Source of the DNA: DYHD01 sp037445375
GTDB lineage: Bacteria > Nitrospirota > Thermodesulfovibrionia > Thermodesulfovibrionales > Dissulfurispiraceae
Assembly (NCBI GenBank): GCA_037445375.1
Contig: JBBIKS010000073.1
Location: 1 to 11,389 of the forward strand
Length of the DNA: 11,389 bases
Direction: 5' to 3'
Part shown: one piece after another, positions 1-6,863 of the stretch
How the letters are laid out: every line of letters starts with the position of its first letter
Numbering within the stretch: position 1 is the stretch's first letter
Translations under genes and position numbers: made by a program
Notes under the pieces: model-generated
What the model was told of the DNA's origin: nothing
What the model saw: the letters and a program-made list of their open reading frames with translations, nothing else
Databases searched by the model: none

Positions 1-191
1 TTATTGATTGTTAGTTTACCAAGGAATGTCAGATTAAGTCTAATCTATTGCAATTATTATTCTTTAATCTAAATCGAGCGATTCTTTTAGGTAAATTTCT
101 CTAATGACAGGCAAAACAGCTAATGCGGAGTTGCAACCAGAAAGAGTTATCTGCCAGTGGGACAAACAATCGGACAGCTAATATTTTTTGA
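1..191. other. Gene-free left edge with possible mobile-element remnant
   Basis: I see no convincing gene here. On the plus strand there is a 25-codon ORF (104-181, starting MTGKTANAEL) with no recognisable ribosome binding site and a stop codon 9 bases upstream in frame, so it is probably not a gene. The 9-mer ACAGCTAAT occurs twice, at 116-124 and 174-182. AGATTA/TAATCT form a small palindrome at 31-46. The 12-mer GAGCGATTCTTT at 76-87 is also present in inverse orientation at 6796-6807, in the terminal repeat of an intergenic element. Short reiterated motifs are typical of transposon ends, but the identity is inference. Confidence 0.25.
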
Positions 192-229
192 TTTAATAAG
201 GGGTTCAATTTAGTAAACCCCTTATTAAA
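192..229 (-). terminator. Strong hairpin downstream of the rubredoxin gene, probable operon terminator
   Basis: A perfect 14-bp inverted repeat (192-205 with 216-229, core AAGGGGTT/AACCCCTT) encloses a 10-base loop. It lies 52 bases beyond the rubredoxin stop, where the ilvB-to-rubredoxin operon should end. It lacks a canonical U-tract: the minus-strand transcript continues into UCAAAAAAUAUU. It may work as a non-canonical terminator or as a 3'-end stabilising structure. A weaker hairpin (CCTT/AAGG core, about 245-266) followed by TTT lies between it and the stop codon. Confidence 0.42.
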
Positions 230-281
230 GTGGGTTTGAAACAACCTTAGTCATGCAAGGCTTGGACTTTTTAATATTAAA

Positions 282-440
282 TTAAACCTTTTCGAAATTA
301 TCCTTAGAAGCCCCGCAGACAGGACATGTCCAGTCTTCGGGAATCTTCTCAAAGGGCGTTCCAGCAGCAACACCTGTGTCAGGTGATCCTTGTGCCGGGT
401 CATAGATATAACCACAAATACTGCATTTCCACTTTTCCAT
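282..440 (-). CDS. Rubredoxin
   Basis: This is a 52-residue rubredoxin, a small cytoplasmic one-iron electron carrier common in anaerobes, where it typically feeds superoxide reductases, rubrerythrins or oxygen reductases. It starts MEKWKCSICGYIYDP. The four iron-ligating cysteines form two CxxC knuckles, C6-x-x-C9-G-Y and C39-P-V-C42-G, and the conserved Y11, Y13, D14, W37 and P40 are in place. Length is normal for the family. The start is well supported: an AGGAGG ribosome binding site lies at 446-451, 5 bases upstream of the ATG. A longer overlapping reading frame at 251-463 is only a shadow of this gene. It begins 32 bases after the CNNM gene and is probably the last gene of the ilv operon. 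No redox partner is encoded nearby, so its physiological partner is unknown. Confidence 0.96.
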   Translation of the reverse strand: MEKWKCSICGYIYDPAQGSPDTGVAAGTPFEKIPEDWTCPVCGASKDNFEKV

Positions 441-472
441 AATATCCTCCTCAATTTAGACATTAAAAAATA

Positions 473-1789
473 CTATCCTAAATTCCCACTATTGTCAATA
501 TTTTCCATCTTTACCTTTGATACTCTTTGACCAACCATCTCGAGGACCTTCAGCCTCATCTTTCCCATATCAACGGTATCACCACACTTCGGTATCCGCT
601 GTAAGTGTGTAACAATAAACCCTCCCAATGTTTCATACTCAGGCGACTCTGGAATGCTTATATTGTAGTCGTCTTGAAGGTCACGGGTGCTTATAGATGG
701 ATCTATTATAAATGAGCCGTCAGGCAATTGAGTTACAGGACTCTCAGTATCATACTCATCCCTAATCTCTCCTACAATCTCTTCTAAAAGATCCTCAAGC
801 GTAACAAGCCCCGTAACAGCACCGTATTCATCAATTACGATAGCCATATGAACCCTCTTTTTTTGCATTTCCCTTAAAAGATTACTTATCTTCATTGTCT
901 CAGGTATGAATAAAGGCGGCTTCATTTTCATCGCCTTGCGTATATCAATTTTGTCCTTATCGGCTTTGGAAAGCATGTTGAAAAATTCTTTCGCATATAC
1001 TATACCGCGCACATCATTGATATCCTTGCCGATAAGAGGGTAGCGAGAAAATTCTTCTTCAGAAATAATAGAGACTATTTCATCAAAACACATGTTCGTT
1101 TTAAGGGTTACCATTTTTGGTGATGGAACCATGACCTCTTTAACGGATGTATCTGTGAACTCAAATACTCCATGTATCAACTCCTTTTCAGCAGGCTCAA
1201 AAATTCCCTGTTTTCTTCCCTCTTCCAAAAGAAGTTTGACTTCCTCTTCTGATATATATTCTCTCCGACTAAAAGCCTTTTTACCAAAAGGCTTGAGCAA
1301 AATATTAGTGCTTATTGTCAAAATATATACGAATACATTTGCAAGCTTGGAGAATTTCTCGACAAAAGGTGATACCGCAAGGCTGACTCTTTCGGGATAA
1401 GCAAGTGCTAATGATTTAGGGATCAACTCCCCAAATACAAGACTTAAATAAGTAACGAATAGGACGACAACACCAATTGATATTGCATCACTCGATGCAG
1501 AAATTAGCGGGATCGGTACTTCCTTGAGAATCGGGCTAATTGTCGCTACAGCAGCAGCGCCGCCTATTGCCGAAGCAAGCGCTCCCGCTGTTGTAACGCC
1601 TATTTGAATTGCCGCAAGAAACTTATCTGGCTGTTCTCTTAGTTTGTTAAGAGATTCAGCATTTTTAACGCCGTCTTCTATGAGCTTCTTTATACGGCTT
1701 CTTCGCATGGTTACTACTGCAATTTCTGATGCCGCAAAAAAACCGTTTATAAAAATAAAAACGCAGATTAGAAATATATCAAACCACAT
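473..1789 (-). CDS. CNNM/CorC (HlyC/CorC, DUF21-CBS) family membrane protein
   Basis: This 438-residue protein belongs to the CNNM/CorC (formerly hemolysin-related) family of inner-membrane proteins implicated in Mg2+ and other divalent cation transport or homeostasis. The N-terminal DUF21 transmembrane domain covers about residues 1-165: a first segment at 3-27, hydrophobic stretches near 60-85, 100-122 and 149-165, and the family motif FGELIPKSLALAYPE at 119-133. A CBS-domain pair spans about 215-340 (VMVPSPKMVTL at 219-229; the acidic DEYGAVTGLVTLEDLLEEI stretch at 320-338). The C-terminal CorC_HlyC domain covers about 353-430. All three domains are present, so the protein looks complete. 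Its start overlaps the end of the isocitrate dehydrogenase gene by 11 bases and no good Shine-Dalgarno is visible, which suggests translational coupling. The substrate cannot be read from the sequence. Confidence 0.92.
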   Translation of the reverse strand: MWFDIFLICVFIFINGFFAASEIAVVTMRRSRIKKLIEDGVKNAESLNKLREQPDKFLAAIQIGVTTAGALASAIGGAAAVATISPILKEVPIPLISASSDAISIGVVVLFVTYLSLVFGELIPKSLALAYPERVSLAVSPFVEKFSKLANVFVYILTISTNILLKPFGKKAFSRREYISEEEVKLLLEEGRKQGIFEPAEKELIHGVFEFTDTSVKEVMVPSPKMVTLKTNMCFDEIVSIISEEEFSRYPLIGKDINDVRGIVYAKEFFNMLSKADKDKIDIRKAMKMKPPLFIPETMKISNLLREMQKKRVHMAIVIDEYGAVTGLVTLEDLLEEIVGEIRDEYDTESPVTQLPDGSFIIDPSISTRDLQDDYNISIPESPEYETLGGFIVTHLQRIPKCGDTVDMGKMRLKVLEMVGQRVSKVKMENIDNSGNLG

Positions 1790-2861
1790 TTTTTAGTTTT
1801 TTAATCACTTCATCGGCAGCTTGAGTAGTAGATGCAGCAGTTAAATCATTGCTGGGTTTTAAATCATAAGTGAGATAAACCCCCTCCTCTATAATTGCCG
1901 TAACTGCTTTTTTGAGTCTGTCTGCAGCTTGATTCTCGCCCAGATGCCTGAGCATCATCACGCCAGAAAGGGTCAATGCAAATGGATTCATTTTATTTAA
2001 GCCTTTATATTTTGGGGCGCTCCCGTGAGTGGCTTCAAAGACAGCGAATTCATCGCCAATATTGGCTCCCGGTGCAAGCCCTAACCCGCCTATCAACCCA
2101 GCCGCAAGGTCAGAAACGATATCTCCATAAAGGTTCGGGAGCACCAAAACATCATAAAGCTCCGGTTTTTGAACAAGCTGCATACACATATTATCAATTA
2201 TTTTATCTTCAAACTCTACATCTGGATAATTTTCAGCTATATTTCTGGCTGCCGATAAAAATAATCCGTCTGAATATTTCATTATATTTGCTTTATGAAC
2301 GGCGGTCACTTTCCTTCTATTATTCTTTCTGGCATACTCAAATGCAAATTTAACGATCCTCTCAGTTCCATATACTGAGATGGGCTTGAGGCTGATCCCT
2401 GAATCTGCTCTTATAGCCTTGCCGGTTTTGGAGCGTACAAAATCAATTAGTTCAGATGTTTCAGCCCTGCCTTTTTCAAACTCGATTCCGGCATAAAGGT
2501 CTTCGTTATTTTCTCTGACTATTATAAGATCAATATGATCATATCTTGCGTTTATGCCTCTGAATGTTTTACACGGCCTCAAGCAGCAATACAAATCGAG
2601 TTCCTGCCTTAATGTAACATTAACACTCCTGAACCCCTTGCCGACAGGTGTCGTAACAGGGCCTTTGAGGGCAACTTTGTTTTTCTTTATTGAATCTATC
2701 ACCCTCTGCGGCAAAGGAGTTCCCTCTTGTGCATAAACATCCTCCCCTGCATTCTGGACATCCCACTCAAAAGTAACCCCTGTAGCCTCCAGAATACTTC
2801 TGACTGCCTCTGCAACCTCTGGACCTACTCCGTCTCCCGGTATAAGCGTAATCTTATGCAT
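1779..2861 (-). CDS. icd: Isocitrate dehydrogenase (decarboxylating)
   Basis: This is a 360-residue beta-decarboxylating dehydrogenase that should convert isocitrate to 2-oxoglutarate, CO2 and reduced cofactor in the cytoplasm. The substrate motif FRSVNVTLRQELDLYCCLRP (77-96) has the Ser-x-Asn pair (S79, N81) and R85/R95 typical of isocitrate dehydrogenase; isopropylmalate dehydrogenases carry a Leu-rich segment here. R116, Y123, K190, D223, D247 and D251 match the active-site and metal ligands. In the cofactor loop (HGSAPKY, 279-285) K284 and Y285, together with Y332, correspond to NADP-binding residues of the E. coli enzyme (K344, Y345, Y391), while the R395 equivalent appears to be proline; NADP use is likely but not certain. 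An in-frame ATG 16 codons upstream exists, but I chose the ATG at 2861 because AAGGAG lies at 2871-2876 and the family N-terminus (KITLIPGDGVGPEV) begins immediately. The upstream synthase stop codon overlaps that ribosome binding site. Confidence 0.88.
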   Translation of the reverse strand: MHKITLIPGDGVGPEVAEAVRSILEATGVTFEWDVQNAGEDVYAQEGTPLPQRVIDSIKKNKVALKGPVTTPVGKGFRSVNVTLRQELDLYCCLRPCKTFRGINARYDHIDLIIVRENNEDLYAGIEFEKGRAETSELIDFVRSKTGKAIRADSGISLKPISVYGTERIVKFAFEYARKNNRRKVTAVHKANIMKYSDGLFLSAARNIAENYPDVEFEDKIIDNMCMQLVQKPELYDVLVLPNLYGDIVSDLAAGLIGGLGLAPGANIGDEFAVFEATHGSAPKYKGLNKMNPFALTLSGVMMLRHLGENQAADRLKKAVTAIIEEGVYLTYDLKPSNDLTAASTTQAADEVIKKLKNVV

Positions 2862-2874
2862 TTTTGATATCTCC

Positions 2875-4110
2875 TTACGGGCACACTGAGAGTATTTCTC
2901 TTGCAACATCAGGATGGTTGGCTATAAGTTTTAATTCATCATCAGTCAGGGGTTTTTGGGTATGAAGATTCGCATACTGAACAATATCGAGTATCCTTCT
3001 GGCTTCATTGTCATCATGAAATTCTATTCCCAATTTGCTATAAACATGCCTGAATCCCTTTAACCCACCATACTCTCCTGTAGTAATAATACGGCCCGTC
3101 TCTGCCAGCTCAGGCTCACCCCTTCCTACATCTTCAGGATCATATAATTCATAATTTCTTCTGTCTTTTAGCGCCCCGTCTGCGTGAATGCCCGATTCAT
3201 GTGCAAATGCGTTTGCGCCAACTCCGGGCTGATTAATTGGGATGGGAAGATTAAAGGCATAAGAGGCATAGCGGGCAAGCTTCCATGCCTTTTTGAGATC
3301 TATATATTCATCCATAGGCAGTTTATCCTTGAGCCCATGAGAAAATTTAAGCGCAAGGATTGTTGAAACAAGATCACAATTGCCAGCCCTTTCACCGTAA
3401 CCGTTTATAGTGGTATTGATATAAGTATCAGCTCCTGCCTCTATTGATGCCTGTGCCCCTGCAACTGAGACCGCTTCAGCCATGCCGAGATCATTATGAC
3501 AGTGCATCTCAATAGGAAATTTTGTTGCCAAAGCAAGGGTTTTAATTCTTTCATAAATAGTTATGGGGTCATCAGTTCCCAGAGTATCGCAATATCTAAA
3601 CCTATCAGCGCCGCTCTCCTTTCCTGCAAGGATGAATTCAATAAGCTTGTTTAGTTCAGTCCTTGAGGCATCTTCAGCATTTAGTCCTACCGTTTGAGCG
3701 CCAAGACTCTTTGCAAGCCTGACTGAATCTGCGGCAGAGTTTAAGATGTCTTTCCATGTCTTTTTCCCCTGAAATTTCCCCTGAAGCATTACTTCAGAGG
3801 TAGCCATTGAAATATTTATATGCTGGAGATCTGGACAATTATTAAAGGATAATTCAACATCTTCAGGCACTGCCCTGCACCAACCCTCAAGATGAATTCT
3901 TTTTATCGCGCCCAGCCGTGCAAGTTCTAAATTTGCATTTATATATCTTACCTCATGTTTAATAGTGGGGAAACCTATTTCACTTTGGTAGATACCCATC
4001 TCATCAAGATAAATGTTAAGCATAGTCTTCGCCAGCTTAGGAAGCAGAATCCTTGATGTCTGTACCCCGTCTCTGTTCGTTACATCAATCAAAAATACTT
4101 TAGCGTTCAT
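2875..4110 (-). CDS. Probable Re-type citrate synthase (homocitrate/isopropylmalate synthase family)
   Basis: This 411-residue protein is a DRE-TIM (HMGL-like) metallolyase-fold Claisen condensing enzyme. The catalytic Arg-Asp lies in IDVTNRDGVQ (8-17, R13/D14). The metal-binding H-x-H is in EMHCHNDLG (201-209, H203/H205). The GYGERAGNCDL motif (237-247) and FAHESGIHADG (302-312) complete the active-site set. It is much shorter than LeuA (about 510 residues) and has no LeuA-type regulatory domain, so 2-isopropylmalate synthase is unlikely. Homocitrate synthase (NifV/AksA-like), citramalate synthase and Re-citrate synthase remain possible. I favour Re-citrate synthase (acetyl-CoA plus oxaloacetate to citrate, known from Clostridium kluyveri and various anaerobes) because the next gene, 13 bases away, has an isocitrate-type substrate motif. 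That is a context inference. AGGGAGG at 4114-4120 sits only 3 bases before the ATG. Automatic annotation would probably call it homocitrate or isopropylmalate synthase. Confidence 0.72.
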   Translation of the reverse strand: MNAKVFLIDVTNRDGVQTSRILLPKLAKTMLNIYLDEMGIYQSEIGFPTIKHEVRYINANLELARLGAIKRIHLEGWCRAVPEDVELSFNNCPDLQHINISMATSEVMLQGKFQGKKTWKDILNSAADSVRLAKSLGAQTVGLNAEDASRTELNKLIEFILAGKESGADRFRYCDTLGTDDPITIYERIKTLALATKFPIEMHCHNDLGMAEAVSVAGAQASIEAGADTYINTTINGYGERAGNCDLVSTILALKFSHGLKDKLPMDEYIDLKKAWKLARYASYAFNLPIPINQPGVGANAFAHESGIHADGALKDRRNYELYDPEDVGRGEPELAETGRIITTGEYGGLKGFRHVYSKLGIEFHDDNEARRILDIVQYANLHTQKPLTDDELKLIANHPDVAREILSVCP

Positions 4111-4156
4111 AATCCTCCCTTAATTATTTATTTAAAAGTCTCTTTATCAGAGTGAA

Positions 4157-4645
4157 TCACTTCTTTTTTATTATCTCTCTTGGGATGGCAATCTTGCCTG
4201 TCCTAACAAACTCTTTTATCCCCACCGGCTTCATTAGCTCTATGAAAGCCTCTATCTTCTTTTCATCTCCGGTTATTTCAATTGTATACGTGGTAGGGCT
4301 CGAATCAAGAACCCTGCCCCTGAATATTTCGGCTATTCTCAAAACCTCAGCTTTATTTTCCTGCTTTGGAGCGACCTTAATCAGTATCATCTGCCTTTCG
4401 ACATGATCAATCTCTGTGAGGTCAACAACCTTGATGACATCAACCAGTTTATTGAGCTGTTTAGTAATTTGCTCAACTATCCAGTCGTCTCCGCTGGTGA
4501 CAATTACCATTGTAGATATTTGAGGGTCAATTGTCTCGCCGACTGAGATGCTCTCAATATTATACCCTCTTCCGCTGAAAAGTCCTGCAACTCTTGAAAG
4601 AACCCCAAATTTATTTTCAACAAGAATTGAAATAGTATGTCTCAT
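4157..4645 (-). CDS. ilvH: Acetolactate synthase small (regulatory) subunit
   Basis: This 162-residue protein is the regulatory subunit of acetohydroxyacid synthase, which activates the IlvB catalytic subunit and usually confers valine feedback inhibition. It begins MRHTISILVENKFGVLSRVA, the hallmark ACT-domain opening (residues 3-75), followed by LFSGRGYNIESISVG at 22-36. The C-terminal ALS_ss domain covers about 83-158 and includes FRGRVLDSSPTTYTIEITG. Length matches the bacterial family (about 160), so it is complete. AGGAGG at 4655-4660, 9 bases upstream, supports the start and overlaps the ilvB stop codon (13-base intergenic gap), so the two subunits should be translated in a coupled way. 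ilvC, which often follows ilvBH, is not here; the next gene is the citrate synthase-like enzyme 46 bases away. Confidence 0.96.
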   Translation of the reverse strand: MRHTISILVENKFGVLSRVAGLFSGRGYNIESISVGETIDPQISTMVIVTSGDDWIVEQITKQLNKLVDVIKVVDLTEIDHVERQMILIKVAPKQENKAEVLRIAEIFRGRVLDSSPTTYTIEITGDEKKIEAFIELMKPVGIKEFVRTGKIAIPREIIKKK

Positions 4646-4658
4646 ATCAGAAATCCTC

Positions 4659-6392
4659 CTATTTAATAGCTCTCAATTTCTTTTCAGCCTTTTTTTCTTT
4701 TTCTAAAAAGAGCATATCATCTAAAGTAGCCCCGGCTGGAATCATTGGATATACCTTTTCTTTCCAATCACAAACGAAATCGATAAATACAGTTTTTTTA
4801 ATCTTGAAAGCCTCAAGCAGAACAGGCTCTACCTCACTTGGTTTTGTCGCCCTGAATCCAGCAGCACCATATGCTTCTGCCAACTTTACAAAATCTGGCA
4901 CTACATTCAAGTAAGTATGCGAATACCTCTCATTGAAAAAAAGTTCCTGCCATTGCCTCACCATCCCAAGGTAATGATTATTAAGAATAGCTACCTTTAC
5001 CGGGAGATTGTGAATTACTGCAGTTGCAAGCTCCTGAATATTCATCTGTATACTGCCGTCTCCTGCTATATCAATGACAAGTTTATCGGGATTGCCAACT
5101 TGCGCACCTATCGCGGCGGGGAAACCATATCCCATTGTGCCGAGCCCTCCTGATGTTAACCATGTCCTTGGTTTATTAAACTTGTAAAATTGGGCTGCCC
5201 ACATCTGGTTTTGGCCTACCTCAGTAGTAATTATTGCATCTCCCTTGGTCAGTTCGCATATCTTTTCAACAACAAATTGAGGTTTAATAACATCAGGGCT
5301 ATGGAAATAAATCATAGGCCTTTCATTTTTCCATTCGGCTATCTGTTTATGCCATGCCTTTCTCACCTCATCCCATTGATGTTCTGTCTGCTCTTTGATG
5401 ACTTGATTCAATGATTTAAGAACTCTTCTTACATCTCCCACTATGGGGATATCAACTCTTACATTTTTCCTGATAGATGTAGGGTCAATATCTATATGTA
5501 TTATTTTTGCATTAGGTGCGAATCCTTCTATTTTACCTGTCACCCTGTCATCGAATCTCATCCCGATGGCTATTAACAGATCAGAATTCTGAATGCTCCT
5601 GTTTGCATAGAATGTCCCGTGCATACCAAGCATACCAAGAGACAGATAGTGATCTCCGGGAAAACTTCCCAGCCCCATCAATGTCATAGTGATTGGGATG
5701 TCAGTAAGCTCTACCAATTCCCTTAATTCATCAGAGGCGTTAGAGAGTATGCATCCGCCCCCGGCTACTATAACAGGTCTCTTCGCCTTTGCTATTTCAT
5801 TAGCAGCTTTTTCAATCATCCACCTGTTTCCCTCATATCTTGGATTGTAGCTCCTGATATGAACCTTCTCAGGCCAATTAAAATCTGTCTTTGCACCCGA
5901 TACATCCCTTGGCAGATCAATCAACACCGGTCCCGGTCTTCCCGCATTGGCTATATAAAATGCTTCTCTTATTAAAGTTGCGACATCTTTGGTATCTTTG
6001 ATAAGGATATTATATTTTGTGCAAGGCCTCGTTATCCCGACTATATCAGCCTCTTGAAAAGCATCGTTCCCTATGAGCATTGTTGGAACCTGTCCTGTTA
6101 TGACTATAAGGGGGATTGAATCCATATATGCTGTTGCAATGCCCGTAACAGTGTTAGTGGCTCCTGGTCCTGATGTAACAAGGACGACCCCGGGCTTGCC
6201 AGTTGATCTGGCATAACCATCTGCAGCATGGACAGCTCCCTGTTCATGTCTTGTGAGAATGAGTTTTAAGTCTTTATCATCATGAAGCAGATCAAAAATG
6301 CCTAAAACCACTCCGCCGGGATAGCCAAAGATATACTCAACTCCTTCTCTTTTGAGGCATTCAATTAATATTTCTGCGCCAGACTTTTTCAT
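4659..6392 (-). CDS. ilvB: Acetolactate synthase large (catalytic) subunit, biosynthetic type
   Basis: This 577-residue thiamine-diphosphate enzyme condenses two pyruvates to acetolactate, or pyruvate with 2-oxobutyrate, as the first common step of valine/leucine/isoleucine synthesis in the cytoplasm. The domains appear in the standard order: an N-terminal pyrimidine-binding domain (about 1-170) with GYPGGVVLGIFD at 23-34 and the catalytic glutamate E50 in RHEQGAVHAADGYAR; a central FAD/DHAP-like domain (about 190-330); and a C-terminal pyrophosphate-binding domain with the motif from GDG (444-446) to NN (471-472). IGMRFDDRVTG at 276-286 is typical of FAD-binding AHAS. Length is normal and no catalytic residue is missing. 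AAGGAG at 6402-6407, 9 bases upstream, supports the ATG at 6392. It is the first gene of the operon running to the rubredoxin gene. I see no leader peptide rich in branched-chain codons and no T-box. Confidence 0.97.
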   Translation of the reverse strand: MKKSGAEILIECLKREGVEYIFGYPGGVVLGIFDLLHDDKDLKLILTRHEQGAVHAADGYARSTGKPGVVLVTSGPGATNTVTGIATAYMDSIPLIVITGQVPTMLIGNDAFQEADIVGITRPCTKYNILIKDTKDVATLIREAFYIANAGRPGPVLIDLPRDVSGAKTDFNWPEKVHIRSYNPRYEGNRWMIEKAANEIAKAKRPVIVAGGGCILSNASDELRELVELTDIPITMTLMGLGSFPGDHYLSLGMLGMHGTFYANRSIQNSDLLIAIGMRFDDRVTGKIEGFAPNAKIIHIDIDPTSIRKNVRVDIPIVGDVRRVLKSLNQVIKEQTEHQWDEVRKAWHKQIAEWKNERPMIYFHSPDVIKPQFVVEKICELTKGDAIITTEVGQNQMWAAQFYKFNKPRTWLTSGGLGTMGYGFPAAIGAQVGNPDKLVIDIAGDGSIQMNIQELATAVIHNLPVKVAILNNHYLGMVRQWQELFFNERYSHTYLNVVPDFVKLAEAYGAAGFRATKPSEVEPVLLEAFKIKKTVFIDFVCDWKEKVYPMIPAGATLDDMLFLEKEKKAEKKLRAIK

Positions 6393-6421
6393 TTTTTGCC
6401 GCTCCTTCGTTTATAAGTGTA

Positions 6422-6449
6422 ATTTTAAAAATACCATAAAATACATTAA
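6422..6449 (-). promoter_or_regulatory. Candidate promoter of the ilvB operon
   Basis: On the minus strand, TTAATG (6444-6449) and TAAAAT (6422-6427) are separated by 16 bases and lie about 30 bases before the ilvB start. The -10 is good (5 of 6), but the -35 is poor and the region is so AT-rich that chance matches are expected. The 471-base gene-free gap upstream makes a promoter somewhere here likely. Confidence 0.25.
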
Positions 6450-6552
6450 CTTTTCTATTACAAGTTATTGCAAAGGGCAATCCACTGTTAAAATGAGTAA
6501 ATTACCTCGAGATAGTATCCCTTCATAACGGCATATTGTAAAGTATTATTTA

Positions 6553-6577
6553 TCATTGCGAGCAGACTGAAGCAATA
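6553..6577. repeat. Degenerate palindromic dispersed repeat (ATTGCGAG...GCAAT type)
   Basis: The sequence TCATTGCGAGCAGACTGAAG followed by CAAT has inverted ends ATTGC (6555-6559) and GCAAT (6572-6576). It resembles the short ATTGCGAG...GAAGCAAT intergenic repeats I know from many environmental bacterial genomes, but is shortened and degenerate here. It is non-coding and lies upstream of the ilv operon leader. Confidence 0.4.
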
Positions 6578-6674
6578 TGAAAGGTTTTGACTATCACCTT
6601 GAATTGTTAAATTGTCAACCAGCCAAAACCGCAGAAAATCTTTATCAGCAGGTATAAATTTTATATTGCCTAAG

Positions 6675-6809
6675 TTGAGCGATTTTACGTCTAAATACTT
6701 ATTCTGCCCGTCATTCCGAACACCCAAATAGTGTATAGTGTGAGGAATCTTTCATGCATAACGGCAAGATTACCCGCTTTGCTCAAAATGACAAGAAAGA
6801 ATCGCTCAA
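6675..6809. repeat. MITE-like intergenic element with 10-bp terminal inverted repeats
   Basis: TTGAGCGATT at 6675-6684 is exactly repeated in inverse as AATCGCTCAA at 6800-6809, bounding about 135 bases. Inside is a second imperfect inverted pair: CGTCATTCCGAAC near 6709-6721 against GCTCAAAATGACAA near 6781-6794, with GAGGAATCTTTC and GCTTTGCTC segments like the widespread GTCATTCCGAG...GAGGAATCT repeats. It has no coding capacity for a transposase. The 79-codon minus-strand frame across it starts at TTG and simply translates the repeat. With the smaller repeat at 6553-6577 it fills most of the 471-base gap between the ABC exporter and ilvB. Confidence 0.5.
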
Positions 6810-6863
6810 TGCAGGTAACGATGTTTTTTAAAAACCCCCTCTCGATAGACAAAAAATAATTGG

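Noticed and set aside
251..463. 70-codon frame overlapping the rubredoxin gene
   Set aside because: It is an alternative frame of the rubredoxin gene; the 52-codon frame has both cysteine knuckles and a strong ribosome binding site.
1779..4110. Reading the pair as leuA-leuB of leucine biosynthesis
   Set aside because: The dehydrogenase has the Ser-x-Asn isocitrate motif, and the synthase is about 100 residues too short for LeuA and lacks its regulatory domain.
4111..4156. CTCT/AGAG mini-hairpin between ilvH and the synthase gene as a terminator
   Set aside because: The stem is only 4 bp in a 46-base gap, too weak to end transcription.
6393..6480. Attenuator, leader peptide or T-box before ilvB
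   Set aside because: I found no branched-chain-codon-rich short ORF, no terminator/antiterminator pair and no T-box-like motif.
6488..6727. 79-codon minus-strand reading frame upstream of ilvB
   Set aside because: It starts at TTG without a ribosome binding site and its first residues are a translation of the GTCATTCCGA-type repeat; there is no recognisable protein family.
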